A stretch of DNA of 21,081 nucleotides from Tannerellaceae bacterium (GTDB taxonomy: Bacteria > Bacteroidota > Bacteroidia > Bacteroidales > Tannerellaceae): contig JAITAD010000084.1 in assembly GCA_031284275.1 (NCBI GenBank), positions 1-21,081 of the forward strand, written 5' to 3'. The translations under genes were made by a program, and so were the position numbers. Position 1 is the first letter of the stretch, and each line of letters starts with the position of its first letter. The notes below the pieces were generated by a model. The model made no database searches. It saw only the letters and a list, made by a program, of their open reading frames with translations, and was not told where the DNA came from. Below are positions 1 through 6,639 of the stretch, piece after piece.

Positions 1-1
1 A

Positions 2-536
2 CAGCCACCCGATAATTCCTCAACGCATTCAACATTCTTCCCCTCTTTATTGCATCCCTACCTCTTCCAAGCCATCCGATACCTTCTCCCCCCTTCCTCT
101 TCTTTCCTCTTCTTTTGTCGCATCCTTTCCCTCTCCAAAGCCACCCGCCACTCCCTTCCCTTTTTTTCTTCCTTCCCTCTCTTTTGTCGCATCCTTTCCC
201 TCATCCTTTCCTTCATCCTTTCCTTCATCCAAAACCACCCCGATACTTCCTCCTCCTTTTCCGCTTTTTTCCCCTCTTTATTGCATTCCTACCACTTCCA
301 AGCCATCCGATACCTTCTCCCCATTCCTCTTCTTTTCTCCTTTTTTGTCGCATCCTTTCCCTCTCCAAAGCCACCCGACACTCCCTTCCCTTTTTTTCTT
401 CTTTCCCCCTCTTTGCCGCATCCTTTCCCTCATCTAAAGCCCCCAATACTTCCCTTCCCTTTTTTCTTCTTTCCCCCTCTTTGCCGCATCCCTTTCCCCT
501 CTCCAAAACCACCCGATACTCTTCCCCTTTCCTCTT
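2..536. repeat. Pyrimidine-rich ~68-bp tandem repeat array with three-unit higher-order period
   Basis: About 7.5 imperfect units lie head to tail. Each begins with a motif like AAGCCACCCGATACT and runs into a C/T-rich tail that usually contains TTTGTCGCATCCTTTCCC or TTTGCCGCATCC. Anchor positions are about 4, 71, 140, 234, 302, 370, 439 and 508, giving spacings of 67, 69, 94, 68, 68, 69 and 69. Units 4, 5 and 6 are most like units 1, 2 and 3 respectively, so the array seems to have grown by copying a ~230-bp trimer. The last unit stops near 536 and the left end probably continues outside the window. The plus strand is about four-fifths pyrimidine (11 purines in the 60 bases 361-420). Long open frames on both strands follow from the biased composition, so I do not call them genes. 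Function unknown. Confidence 0.85.
191..230. repeat. 12-bp microrepeat inside the third array unit
   Basis: The 12-mer ATCCTTTCCYTC occurs three times in a row, followed by a fourth ATCC. This lengthens the third array unit to 94 bp, where its neighbours are 67-69 bp. It looks like a local slippage expansion of the unit's own tail. Confidence 0.8.
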
Positions 537-596
537 CCGGTGGCCGTAACTTCCGAATGACGATGAGGTCACGCTTGCTATTTTTTCAGATGTCAT

Positions 597-915
597 TAAG
601 TCGAAAAGTCGAAGGGAAACAAGTCAGGGGAAACAGGGGAGTAAGGGGGGAATCCTTCCCGTTTGCCTGATGGCCTTGGGGTAGAGTCACCTTGACTTGA
701 CGGCATTGGGTAGAGCCTGCAAGGGAAAAATTGAGATAGGGGAAAAAGGCGGAGTTGAGTAAGTACAGGGAAGCTTGAGCTATGGATAAGGAGCCTGCAT
801 ACGCGACCCCTGCACCGACCCCTACATACGCACCCCTGAGATACCCGCACTTGATTTAGGCAAGTACAGGGAAGCTTGGGTTATGGACAGGGAGAGAATA
901 AAGAAGGGGGGAGGG
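597..915. other. Purine-rich non-coding spacer with degenerate duplications
   Basis: After the pyrimidine-rich array the strand bias flips: 601-655 and 721-770 are rich in A and G on the plus strand. The stretch holds two loose direct-repeat pairs, TGATGGCCTTGGGGTAGAG (668-686) with TGACGGCATTGGGTAGAG (698-715), and the better copies at 761-786 and 862-887. No frame here looks like a protein. The short minus-strand frame at 596-850 has no recognisable feature. I see no tRNA or other known RNA gene in it. Confidence 0.5.
761..887. repeat. Direct repeat pair, 26 bp, 101 bp apart
   Basis: Positions 761-786 and 862-887 share AAGTACAGGGAAGCTTG followed by (A/G)G(C/T)TATGGA, with only a few mismatches. 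The intervening ~75 bp has its own loose internal repetition around CATACGC and ACCCCTG. The function is unknown; this may be a decayed duplication. Confidence 0.6.
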
Positions 916-952
916 TACAAAACATTTAGGGTTGTCTCACGACAACCCTAAA
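916..952 (-). terminator. Perfect 12-bp hairpin with GNRA loop and T-rich 3' side (minus strand)
   Basis: TTTAGGGTTGTC (925-936) is the exact reverse complement of GACAACCCTAAA (941-952), leaving a 4-nt loop. Read on the minus strand the loop is GTGA, a GNRA tetraloop closed by C-G. The 3' side reads TGTTTTGTA, a short broken T tract. On the plus strand the loop is TCAC and no T tract follows. The orientation therefore favours a leftward intrinsic terminator or a stable RNA element. It lies 138 nt past the stop of the glycosyltransferase operon and about 50 nt past a candidate leftward start site. Confidence 0.6.
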
Positions 953-1001
953 CAAACTTGTTAACCTTAAATCTAATACTATTATGAAAAAAGAAAAACC
1001 A
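916..1001 (-). ncRNA. Candidate ~85-nt small RNA (promoter to hairpin)
   Basis: A promoter match (1007-1037) followed about 50 nt later by a perfect hairpin and a T-rich stretch defines a possible transcript of about 85 nt. It would have a U/A-rich 5' half and a 12-bp GNRA-capped 3' stem. It matches no RNA family I can name. It could instead be the attenuated leader of a transcript running into the repeat array, or the end of a decayed mobile element. Confidence 0.3.
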
Positions 1002-1006
1002 CGATG

Positions 1007-1037
1007 CAAAGGTAGGCATCTCTGTTCAGGATGCAAG
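1007..1037 (-). promoter_or_regulatory. Candidate Bacteroidetes-type promoter, leftward
   Basis: On the minus strand TACCTTTG (1014 to 1007) matches the Bacteroidetes -7 consensus TAnnTTTG exactly. CTTG (1037 to 1034) lies 19 nt upstream and is one base off the -33 consensus TTTG. Transcription would start near 1001 and run left into the hairpin. There is no convincing coding start between it and the hairpin. Confidence 0.5.
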
Positions 1038-1090
1038 CGTTTGGACGAAAAATTATGTTCTTCGGCAGTTAATTATTCAAAACAAACCTT

Positions 1091-2032
1091 TCATTCGCAA
1101 TTAACACGTTCATCTACAATGTATTCCGGACGCGCCTTGATTTCGTCGAAGAGCGTGCCTATGTATTGTCCGAGGACACCGACAGTGATCAACTGGATAC
1201 CGCCGAAGAAGATGACGGTGGTGATGAGAGAGGTCCATCCGGATTCGGCATGGCTGAAACCGTATATTTTCCCCAAGGTAAACCAAATCAGCAGAGCAAA
1301 GCCGATGGAGACGGCCAGAAAGCCCAGACTCATAGCCATTTTAAGAGGTTTCTTCGAGAAATACAGCAACGCCCGAGACGCAAAAGCGAGCATCTTGCCG
1401 AAAGGATACTTCGTTTGGCCGGCAAAGCGCATCTCCCGTTCGTAAAAGAAAGGCACCTGTTTGAAGCCGACCCAGCTGATGAGGCCGCGGATGTACTTGC
1501 CGCGTTCGCCGAAGCGGTTGAACTGGTCCATGATTTTGCGGTCGATGAGTCGAAAGTCGCCCGTATCGAGCGGGAAGCGCACCTCGCTCATTGCGTTGAG
1601 GGTACGGTAGAAAAACTTGGCGCCGGTCAGTTTGAAACGGCTCTCACCGGCGCGTGAGCGGCGGACGCAGTAGACCGAGTTGGCCTGCTCGCGCCGTTGA
1701 ACCTCCAACAGGGTAGGAATCAGTTCGGGAGGGTCTTGCAAATCGGCGTCGAGGATGACGGCAAAATCGGCGCGACTCTGGTGTATACCGGCCGATACGG
1801 CAGGCTGATGGCCGAAGTTACGCGAGAAATGGAGCACCTTGACACGAGCGTCGGCGGCGGCAAGGGCGTCGAGGATACGGCGCGTAGCATCGCTACTGCC
1901 GTCATTGACGCAGATGATATCCACCACCCAGTCATCGGCGAGGGCATCGATGACCGTTTTCATCCGCCGGTAAGCTTCCGGCAAGACCGCTTCTTCGTTG
2001 TAACAGGGGACTATAAGGCTCAGAGTATTCAT
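1091..2032 (-). CDS. GtrB/DPM1-like family 2 glycosyltransferase
   Basis: This 313-residue protein probably transfers a sugar from a nucleotide donor to a polyprenyl-phosphate carrier at the inner face of the inner membrane. The GT-A domain of family GT2 fills roughly residues 4-170, with SLIVPCYNEE at the start, NDGSSD at 43-48 and the donor/metal motif DADLQDPPE at 95-103. Two membrane helices follow at about 232-253 and 269-295, as in GtrB, ArnC and other polyprenyl-phosphate glycosyltransferases. The start ATG overlaps the stop of the GtrA-like gene as ATGA, so the two are translationally coupled. The pairing matches the GtrA/GtrB arrangement for moving a carrier-linked sugar across the membrane. 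The sugar and the final acceptor cannot be told from sequence. Confidence 0.93.
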   Translation of the reverse strand: MNTLSLIVPCYNEEAVLPEAYRRMKTVIDALADDWVVDIICVNDGSSDATRRILDALAAADARVKVLHFSRNFGHQPAVSAGIHQSRADFAVILDADLQDPPELIPTLLEVQRREQANSVYCVRRSRAGESRFKLTGAKFFYRTLNAMSEVRFPLDTGDFRLIDRKIMDQFNRFGERGKYIRGLISWVGFKQVPFFYEREMRFAGQTKYPFGKMLAFASRALLYFSKKPLKMAMSLGFLAVSIGFALLIWFTLGKIYGFSHAESGWTSLITTVIFFGGIQLITVGVLGQYIGTLFDEIKARPEYIVDERVNCE

Positions 2033-2418
2033 TGCTGCGCAGGAGACTTGAAAGTAAAATACTTGTTGAGGACGAAATTGACCGCCGTATAGACGCCCAT
2101 GGCGATGAGTTGGTTGCTATAGGGGCTGAAAGCCATGTGCCGGCGCAGCAACAGCAGGACGCCGAGTTGCAGGAGGTAACATATCAGGAAGGCGATGAGG
2201 AAACGCAAGCCACCCGCAAACCACCCGGTGTTGCTGCGGAATGTCCAGCGGCGGTTCCAGAAGAAACTGTTGAGCAACCCGGCGACATAGCCCGTGAAGT
2301 TGGACGTCACATCGCCTGTGCCGCACCAATGCATCATCACCCATATCACGGCAGCGGTGAGCAGCGTATTACCTGCGCCCACTACGCCGTATTTTAAGGC
2401 TTGTCTGACCGTTTCCAT
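2029..2418 (-). CDS. GtrA-family membrane protein, putative polyprenyl-phosphate-sugar flippase
   Basis: A 129-residue membrane protein with four hydrophobic segments (about 8-28, 38-55, 67-90 and 100-122). It has the spacing and typical GtrA-family features: FxxVGxxNT-like GVVGAGNTL near the start, N-S-F-x-W-N-R-R-W-T-F in the middle, and N-F-V-x-N-K-Y-F-T-F near the end. Members of this family are proposed to flip polyprenyl-phosphate sugars to the periplasmic face for modification of surface glycans. It is coupled downstream to the glycosyltransferase by an ATGA overlap, and its start lies 25 nt inside the preceding gene. Family assignment is firm; the substrate is inferred from the neighbour. 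Confidence 0.9.
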   Translation of the reverse strand: METVRQALKYGVVGAGNTLLTAAVIWVMMHWCGTGDVTSNFTGYVAGLLNSFFWNRRWTFRSNTGWFAGGLRFLIAFLICYLLQLGVLLLLRRHMAFSPYSNQLIAMGVYTAVNFVLNKYFTFKSPAQQ

Positions 2419-3143
2419 TGCTGTATCTCTTCCTCGGCCATCCTTTTCGCATTCGAGACGAAGAGTCGGGGCGAGAGGAAATGACCGTATTCATTGCACT
2501 CTTCGATGAGTTTGGCCAGAATACTGAAGCAATCGGTAGCGAGCGGTACGAGGAAGAGCAGTTCCACATGCCGTTCGCCCACATTGAGGATATCTATCTC
2601 GCAACCTTTTTCCGAGAGAATATAAGTGAACTCCTTCTCCATGAAACGCTGTTGCCACGCTTCGAAAGGAGCGTCGCCGTTGGAGGAGAAGAGGGCGAAG
2701 AAACGCAGTTTGTCGTCTTTTGCGCCCAGTCCGGAGGCTATCAGCATGTGCGGCTCGCCCAACAGTTCCGTCTGCAAACGGACGCTCAGGTCGGAGACAG
2801 CCAGCTGCAGCCAGTCGGCCAGCTCGCCTTCGGCCGTTGCGGCAAACGTTTCCAGTCGGCGCAAGGCTTTGATTGATCCGGAAACGACCAAGACGACGAT
2901 AGCATGTTTTTTCTCGTTTATCCCGTTCACCTCGCTGCACAACGCTTGAAAGGCTTCCTCTATCTCGGCCTCCGACACCTCGATCTGTCCGAAACGGCGG
3001 CGCGTCATACATTCGCGGCGCACGGCATGGAACCATGCGTCCCGCATTTCGGCAGACACAGCGTTACTCATCAGATGGATACGTCCATCCGCACGAGCGA
3101 GGGATTCACGAAACCTCCTGAAGACATCTTCCTGCTGGTGCAT
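2394..3143 (-). CDS. Conserved-looking protein of unknown function
   Basis: 249 residues, probably cytoplasmic: there is no signal peptide or membrane helix. I do not recognise the family. The N-terminal third is charged and helical, with many Arg and Glu. The middle has a hydrophobic strand (HAIVVLVVSGS, about 82-92), and the rest reads as an alternating alpha/beta domain with pairs such as HMLIASGL and HVELLFLVPL. It is the first gene of the operon leading to the GtrA and glycosyltransferase genes. It overlaps the GtrA start by 25 nt, so co-expression is likely. A -7 box lies 56 nt upstream. A regulatory or accessory role in surface glycan modification would be a guess from position only. 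Confidence 0.8.
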   Translation of the reverse strand: MHQQEDVFRRFRESLARADGRIHLMSNAVSAEMRDAWFHAVRRECMTRRRFGQIEVSEAEIEEAFQALCSEVNGINEKKHAIVVLVVSGSIKALRRLETFAATAEGELADWLQLAVSDLSVRLQTELLGEPHMLIASGLGAKDDKLRFFALFSSNGDAPFEAWQQRFMEKEFTYILSEKGCEIDILNVGERHVELLFLVPLATDCFSILAKLIEECNEYGHFLSPRLFVSNAKRMAEEEIQQWKRSDKP

Positions 3144-3198
3144 AACTGCCGGCCTTTAGCCCCTGTCCGTCGAAAGTCGAAACGGGCAAACGGGCTGA

Positions 3199-3206
3199 CA
3201 AAGGTA
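3199..3206 (-). promoter_or_regulatory. Candidate -7 box upstream of the unknown-GtrA-glycosyltransferase operon
   Basis: TACCTTTG on the minus strand matches TAnnTTTG exactly and would start transcription near 3192, giving a leader of about 50 nt before the ATG at 3143. No good -33 TTTG is seen 19-20 nt upstream, so support is partial. It lies in the 91-nt gap after thiH, the only sizeable gap on this strand here. Confidence 0.4.
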
Positions 3207-3234
3207 GCGTCTTTAAGCGTTCGCCGTCTTCCGG

Positions 3235-4365
3235 TCAGGCAAAAACTGCCTCTTGCAAGCTCAAATCCCAGTCTTTCCAGACCACGTCGTAGCCCTGTGA
3301 ACGGACGGCGGAGGCAACTTCCGCAGGGCTGCGGTTATCGTTGATAGCCCACTGTTCCAGCTCGGTGCGGAAGACGGAGTAACCGCCCGGGTCGGTCTTC
3401 GATCCGGCGCTCAGGGAGGTGATACCCAAGGTGGCCATATTGTCGCGGAAGACGGAACTTTCGCGAGTAGAGAGAGTCATCTCGACGTCGTTGTCGAAGA
3501 TACGGAAAGCGAAGATGAGTTGCGCCAATTCCCTGTCGCTCATCACCACATTGGGTTGAAAGGCGTCGCCCGTATGTGGACGGATACGCGGAAAGGAGAC
3601 GGAATAGAGCGTCTGCCAATATTTGCGTTGCAGATAACGGAGGTGTCCGGCCATCATGGCCACGTCCGTGCGCCAGTCCTCCAATCCGATGAGTACGCCC
3701 AAGCCGATCTTTCTCATGCCTGCGCGCCCCATCCGGTCAAACGCTTCCAGTCGCCATGCGTATTTCGACTTCATCCCCTTGGGGTGGTAAATCCGGTAAC
3801 GCTCGCTGTTGTAGGTCTCCTGATAGCAGTAGACGGCGCTGACGCCGGCGGCGGACAGACGGCGATAGTCCTCCTCCCGCAAAGGCTGAACCTCTATGGA
3901 GATGGAAGAGAAAAAAGGCCGTACCAGCGCTACGCTGCGCTCGAGGTAGTCTATGCCGGCATCGCGAGGGTTTTCGCCCGTGACGAGCAATATGTGGCGG
4001 AAGTCGCCCATCGCCTTGATAGCTTCCACTTCCTGAAGGATCTGTTCTTCGGTGAGTATGATCCGCCGGATGTCGTTCCGGTAATTGAAACCGCAGTAGA
4101 TACAGTGGTTGGTACAGGAATTGGTCAGATAGAGCGGCACGTAGAAACGTATCGCTTTCCCGAAACGCTCCTGCGTATAGCGTCGGCTGAGGGCAGCCAT
4201 CTCTTCGAGGTATTTGGAAGCCGCCGGCGAGATGAGCGCCATGAAGTCCTCCACACTTAGCCGGCGTTTTATCAAGGCGCGTTCCACGTCTGCGGCCGTC
4301 ATCCCGTAAATCTTATCCCCTGTCCGATTCCAATCCGCCGAGAACACCTCTTCTTGCATCGCCAT
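3235..4365 (-). CDS. thiH: 2-iminoacetate synthase ThiH (radical SAM, thiamine biosynthesis)
   Basis: ThiH cleaves tyrosine by radical SAM chemistry to give dehydroglycine (2-iminoacetate) for the thiazole ring of thiamine, working with ThiG and ThiS in the cytoplasm. The iron-sulfur motif CxxxCxxC is at Cys84, Cys88 and Cys91 within NSCTNHCIYCGF. Other regions follow E. coli ThiH closely: LLVTGE, SIEVQPL, YQETY, GRAGMRKIGLG, YSVSFPRIRP and the C-terminal VWKDWD. The length of 376 residues is that of ThiH; HydG, the close relative, is about 100 residues longer. I use the ATG at 4365, not the upstream GTG at 4380, because AGGTGG lies about 11 nt before it. The ATG at 4359 is also possible. It stands alone here, with no thiC, thiE, thiG or thiS in the window. 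Confidence 0.93.
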   Translation of the reverse strand: MAMQEEVFSADWNRTGDKIYGMTAADVERALIKRRLSVEDFMALISPAASKYLEEMAALSRRYTQERFGKAIRFYVPLYLTNSCTNHCIYCGFNYRNDIRRIILTEEQILQEVEAIKAMGDFRHILLVTGENPRDAGIDYLERSVALVRPFFSSISIEVQPLREEDYRRLSAAGVSAVYCYQETYNSERYRIYHPKGMKSKYAWRLEAFDRMGRAGMRKIGLGVLIGLEDWRTDVAMMAGHLRYLQRKYWQTLYSVSFPRIRPHTGDAFQPNVVMSDRELAQLIFAFRIFDNDVEMTLSTRESSVFRDNMATLGITSLSAGSKTDPGGYSVFRTELEQWAINDNRSPAEVASAVRSQGYDVVWKDWDLSLQEAVFA

Positions 4366-4381
4366 TGTGCATAAAACCACC

Positions 4382-4389
4382 TACATTTG
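4382..4389 (+). promoter_or_regulatory. Candidate -7 box for the S46 peptidase in the thiH/S46 divergent gap
   Basis: TACATTTG fits TAnnTTTG exactly. It sits in the short divergent gap and would give a leader of roughly 28 nt to the ATG at 4424. It also forms the centre of an inverted repeat CTACA-TT-TGTAG (4381-4392) that could be an operator. No clear -33 box is placed at the usual distance, so this is tentative. Confidence 0.4.
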
Positions 4390-4423
4390 TAGGGCGAAGT
4401 TAGACTTAATTTCAATCTGCGAC

Positions 4424-6619
4424 ATGGAAAATATGTGGGATTCGGCGTTCGTGGCGCTGCGGGCAGCGATGACAGGAGTGCGGACTTGGGCATGGTGTGT
4501 CCTGACGGCGGCAGGTATGATAGGCGGAATGGAAGCGGTCGCAGATGAGGGGATGTGGGTGCTCAAAGAGCTGGGTAAAGAGAACAGGGAACGGATGAAA
4601 GACCTGGGATGGGTCGCCGAAGCGGATTTGCTCTACAATGAAACCGAAGGGGCGGCCTGTCTGGCCAACGCAGTAGTGATATTCGGTGGGGGATGTACGG
4701 GGGTGACGGTCTCGAAAGCAGGGCTGGTGTTTACCAACCACCACTGTGGATTGGGAGCTATTCAACAGTTGAGCAGCGTGGAGAGGGATCTCCTGCGGGA
4801 CGGCTTCGTCTCCCACAGCTACGCCGAAGAGCTGCCCGCACAGGGCTTGACCGTGCGTTACCTGCGGGAAACGGTAGACGTGAGCGAACGCATGGCCGCC
4901 GCCGTCGAAGGGATTACCGACGAAGGGAAACGTCTGGCTATGGTGGATTCCATCGGGAAGGTCATCTGCGATTCCATAGGTAAATCGGAGTTTCGAGCGG
5001 CTGCGGTGACGCCCTTCTACAACCACAACAAGTATTACCTGCTGGTGTACGACGTGTTCAGGGATGTGCGACTGGTCTTCACCCCGCCGATGTCGGTAGG
5101 AAAGTTCGGCGGGGATACGGACAACTGGATGTGGCCCCGCCATACGGGAGACGTCTCGGTCTTCCGCGTCTATGCGGACAGCGCCAATGCGCCGGCGGCT
5201 TATGCCGAAAGTAACGTCCCTTACAGCCCGAAATATGTGGCCGAAGTGTCGCGTTCGGGATATGCGGCAGAGGATTTTGCGATGACGACGGGCTTTCCCG
5301 GCAGTACAGACCGTTACTTGTGCTCATGGGGCGTCCAACAGCGGGTAGAGGCGGTGAACAAGCCGCGCATAGCCGTCAGGGAAGTGAAACAGGATATCTG
5401 GCGGGCGGCCATGCGGGCGGATGCCGGAGTGCGTATCAAATACGCCTCCAAATATGCGGGGAGTTCCAACTATTGGAAAAACTCGATAGGAATGAATCGC
5501 GGTTTGTCCCGTTTGGGCGTGATAGAGCGGAAACAGGCCGAAGAGACGGAGTTTGCCGAATGGGTGAAAGCGGACACCCTGCGGGAAGAACGCTACGGAG
5601 AGGTGTTGGGACTGCTGAAAGACGGCTATCGGGGGACGGACAAATATGTACGTAACCTGACCTACCTCACGGAAGCCTTTTCTCGCGGAGCGGAAATCGT
5701 ACGCTTGGCGGACATGGTACGGGGAGTGGATGCCAAAGGCTCGTCGGAAGAAGATATCGATGTGTTCCTGCAAGACCGTATCCTGCCGTTTTTCAAAGAC
5801 TATGTGCCGGAACTGGATCGGCAGGTATTGGCGGCGATGATGCGTATCGTGAAGGAACGGGTAGACGAAGCATATCTGCCGGATATCTTCGAGAAAATCG
5901 ACAAAAAGTACAGGGGGGACTACGACCGTTATGCGGCTGACGTTTTCCGTCGCACGGCCTTGCTTTCGCCCGAAGGCGTCGAACGGATGCTGAAAACCCC
6001 CAAACGTTACCGTAAGCTGTTGAAAGATCCGGCGGCGGAGCTGAGCCTCTCGGCTATGCTGTCCATCTACGAACTGCAAGGACTGCGGGGCGCGCAAAAG
6101 GACAAAATAACGCAAGGCGAACGCCTCTATTACGCTGCGTTGCGGGAGATGTATCCCGACCGTTTACTCCCCTCGGATGCCAATTCGACCATGCGCATGA
6201 GTTACGGGACGGTAGGCGGTTATCGCCCCTACGATGCCGCATGGTATTCGCACTATACGACTCAGCAGGGACTGTTGGAGAAATACGATCCTGCGTCGGA
6301 CGAGTTTGATATGTCGCAAGAGTTCCTCGCACTCATTCGCGAGGGTGATTTTGGGGACTACGCCAACGCTAAGGGGGAACTGCAACTCTGTTTCCTGACG
6401 AACAACGACATCACCGGAGGTAACTCCGGCAGTCCGGTCTTCGACGGTCACGGACGGGTTATCGGCTTGGCTTTTGACGGTAATTGGGAAGCCATGAGCG
6501 GGGATATCGCCTTCGAGCCGGAACTGCAACGCTGCATAGCGGTAGATATCCGTTACGTCCTGTTCCTCATCGACAAGTGGGGCCAATGCCCCCGCCTCAT
6601 CGAAGAACTGAACCGATGA
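4424..6619 (+). CDS. Exported S46-family dipeptidyl-peptidase, DPP7-like
   Basis: S46 peptidases release N-terminal dipeptides from oligopeptides in the periplasm or at the cell surface and feed amino-acid use in Bacteroidetes. From the ATG at 4424 the protein has 731 residues, close to the ~710-720 of characterised DPP7 and DPP11. The upstream GTG at 4367 would overlap thiH and the promoter. A signal peptide ends near VADEGMW, as in other S46 proteins; the ATG at 4469 would give a shorter one. The triad is visible: His107 in TNHHCG, Asp243 in RHTGDVSVFR and Ser668 in GGNSGSPV, with spacing like P. gingivalis DPP7. The residue matching Arg673 of DPP11 is Gly686 (AFDGNWE), as in DPP7. This predicts preference for hydrophobic rather than acidic P1 residues. 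It is a lone rightward gene, convergent with the next operon (20-nt gap). Confidence 0.95.
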   Translation: MENMWDSAFVALRAAMTGVRTWAWCVLTAAGMIGGMEAVADEGMWVLKELGKENRERMKDLGWVAEADLLYNETEGAACLANAVVIFGGGCTGVTVSKAGLVFTNHHCGLGAIQQLSSVERDLLRDGFVSHSYAEELPAQGLTVRYLRETVDVSERMAAAVEGITDEGKRLAMVDSIGKVICDSIGKSEFRAAAVTPFYNHNKYYLLVYDVFRDVRLVFTPPMSVGKFGGDTDNWMWPRHTGDVSVFRVYADSANAPAAYAESNVPYSPKYVAEVSRSGYAAEDFAMTTGFPGSTDRYLCSWGVQQRVEAVNKPRIAVREVKQDIWRAAMRADAGVRIKYASKYAGSSNYWKNSIGMNRGLSRLGVIERKQAEETEFAEWVKADTLREERYGEVLGLLKDGYRGTDKYVRNLTYLTEAFSRGAEIVRLADMVRGVDAKGSSEEDIDVFLQDRILPFFKDYVPELDRQVLAAMMRIVKERVDEAYLPDIFEKIDKKYRGDYDRYAADVFRRTALLSPEGVERMLKTPKRYRKLLKDPAAELSLSAMLSIYELQGLRGAQKDKITQGERLYYAALREMYPDRLLPSDANSTMRMSYGTVGGYRPYDAAWYSHYTTQQGLLEKYDPASDEFDMSQEFLALIREGDFGDYANAKGELQLCFLTNNDITGGNSGSPVFDGHGRVIGLAFDGNWEAMSGDIAFEPELQRCIAVDIRYVLFLIDKWGQCPRLIEELNR

Positions 6620-6639
6620 GCTTCCCTCGCCCCTCATGG

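Noticed and set aside
2..536. CRISPR array
   Set aside because: The whole ~68-bp unit repeats with gradual divergence; there is no split into identical short repeats and unique spacers, and no cas gene is nearby.
50..670. 206-codon open frame on the plus strand across the repeat array, and a K/E/G-rich minus-strand frame at 225-596
   Set aside because: A strand made mostly of C and T rarely forms stop codons, so long frames are expected on both strands. Unit spacings of 67 and 68 break the reading frame between copies.
984..1445. Plus-strand 153-codon frame starting with MKKEKPRCKG
   Set aside because: Most of it is antisense to the clearly real glycosyltransferase and there is no recognisable domain.
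3235..4365. HydG (hydrogenase maturase) instead of ThiH
   Set aside because: The protein has ThiH length, lacks the HydG C-terminal extension with its extra cysteines, and matches ThiH to the last motif (VWKDWD).
4366..4423. Earlier starts for thiH (GTG 4380) and S46 (GTG 4367)
   Set aside because: They would make the two divergent genes overlap at their 5' ends and cover the only promoter-like box; ATG starts with family-consistent N-termini exist downstream.
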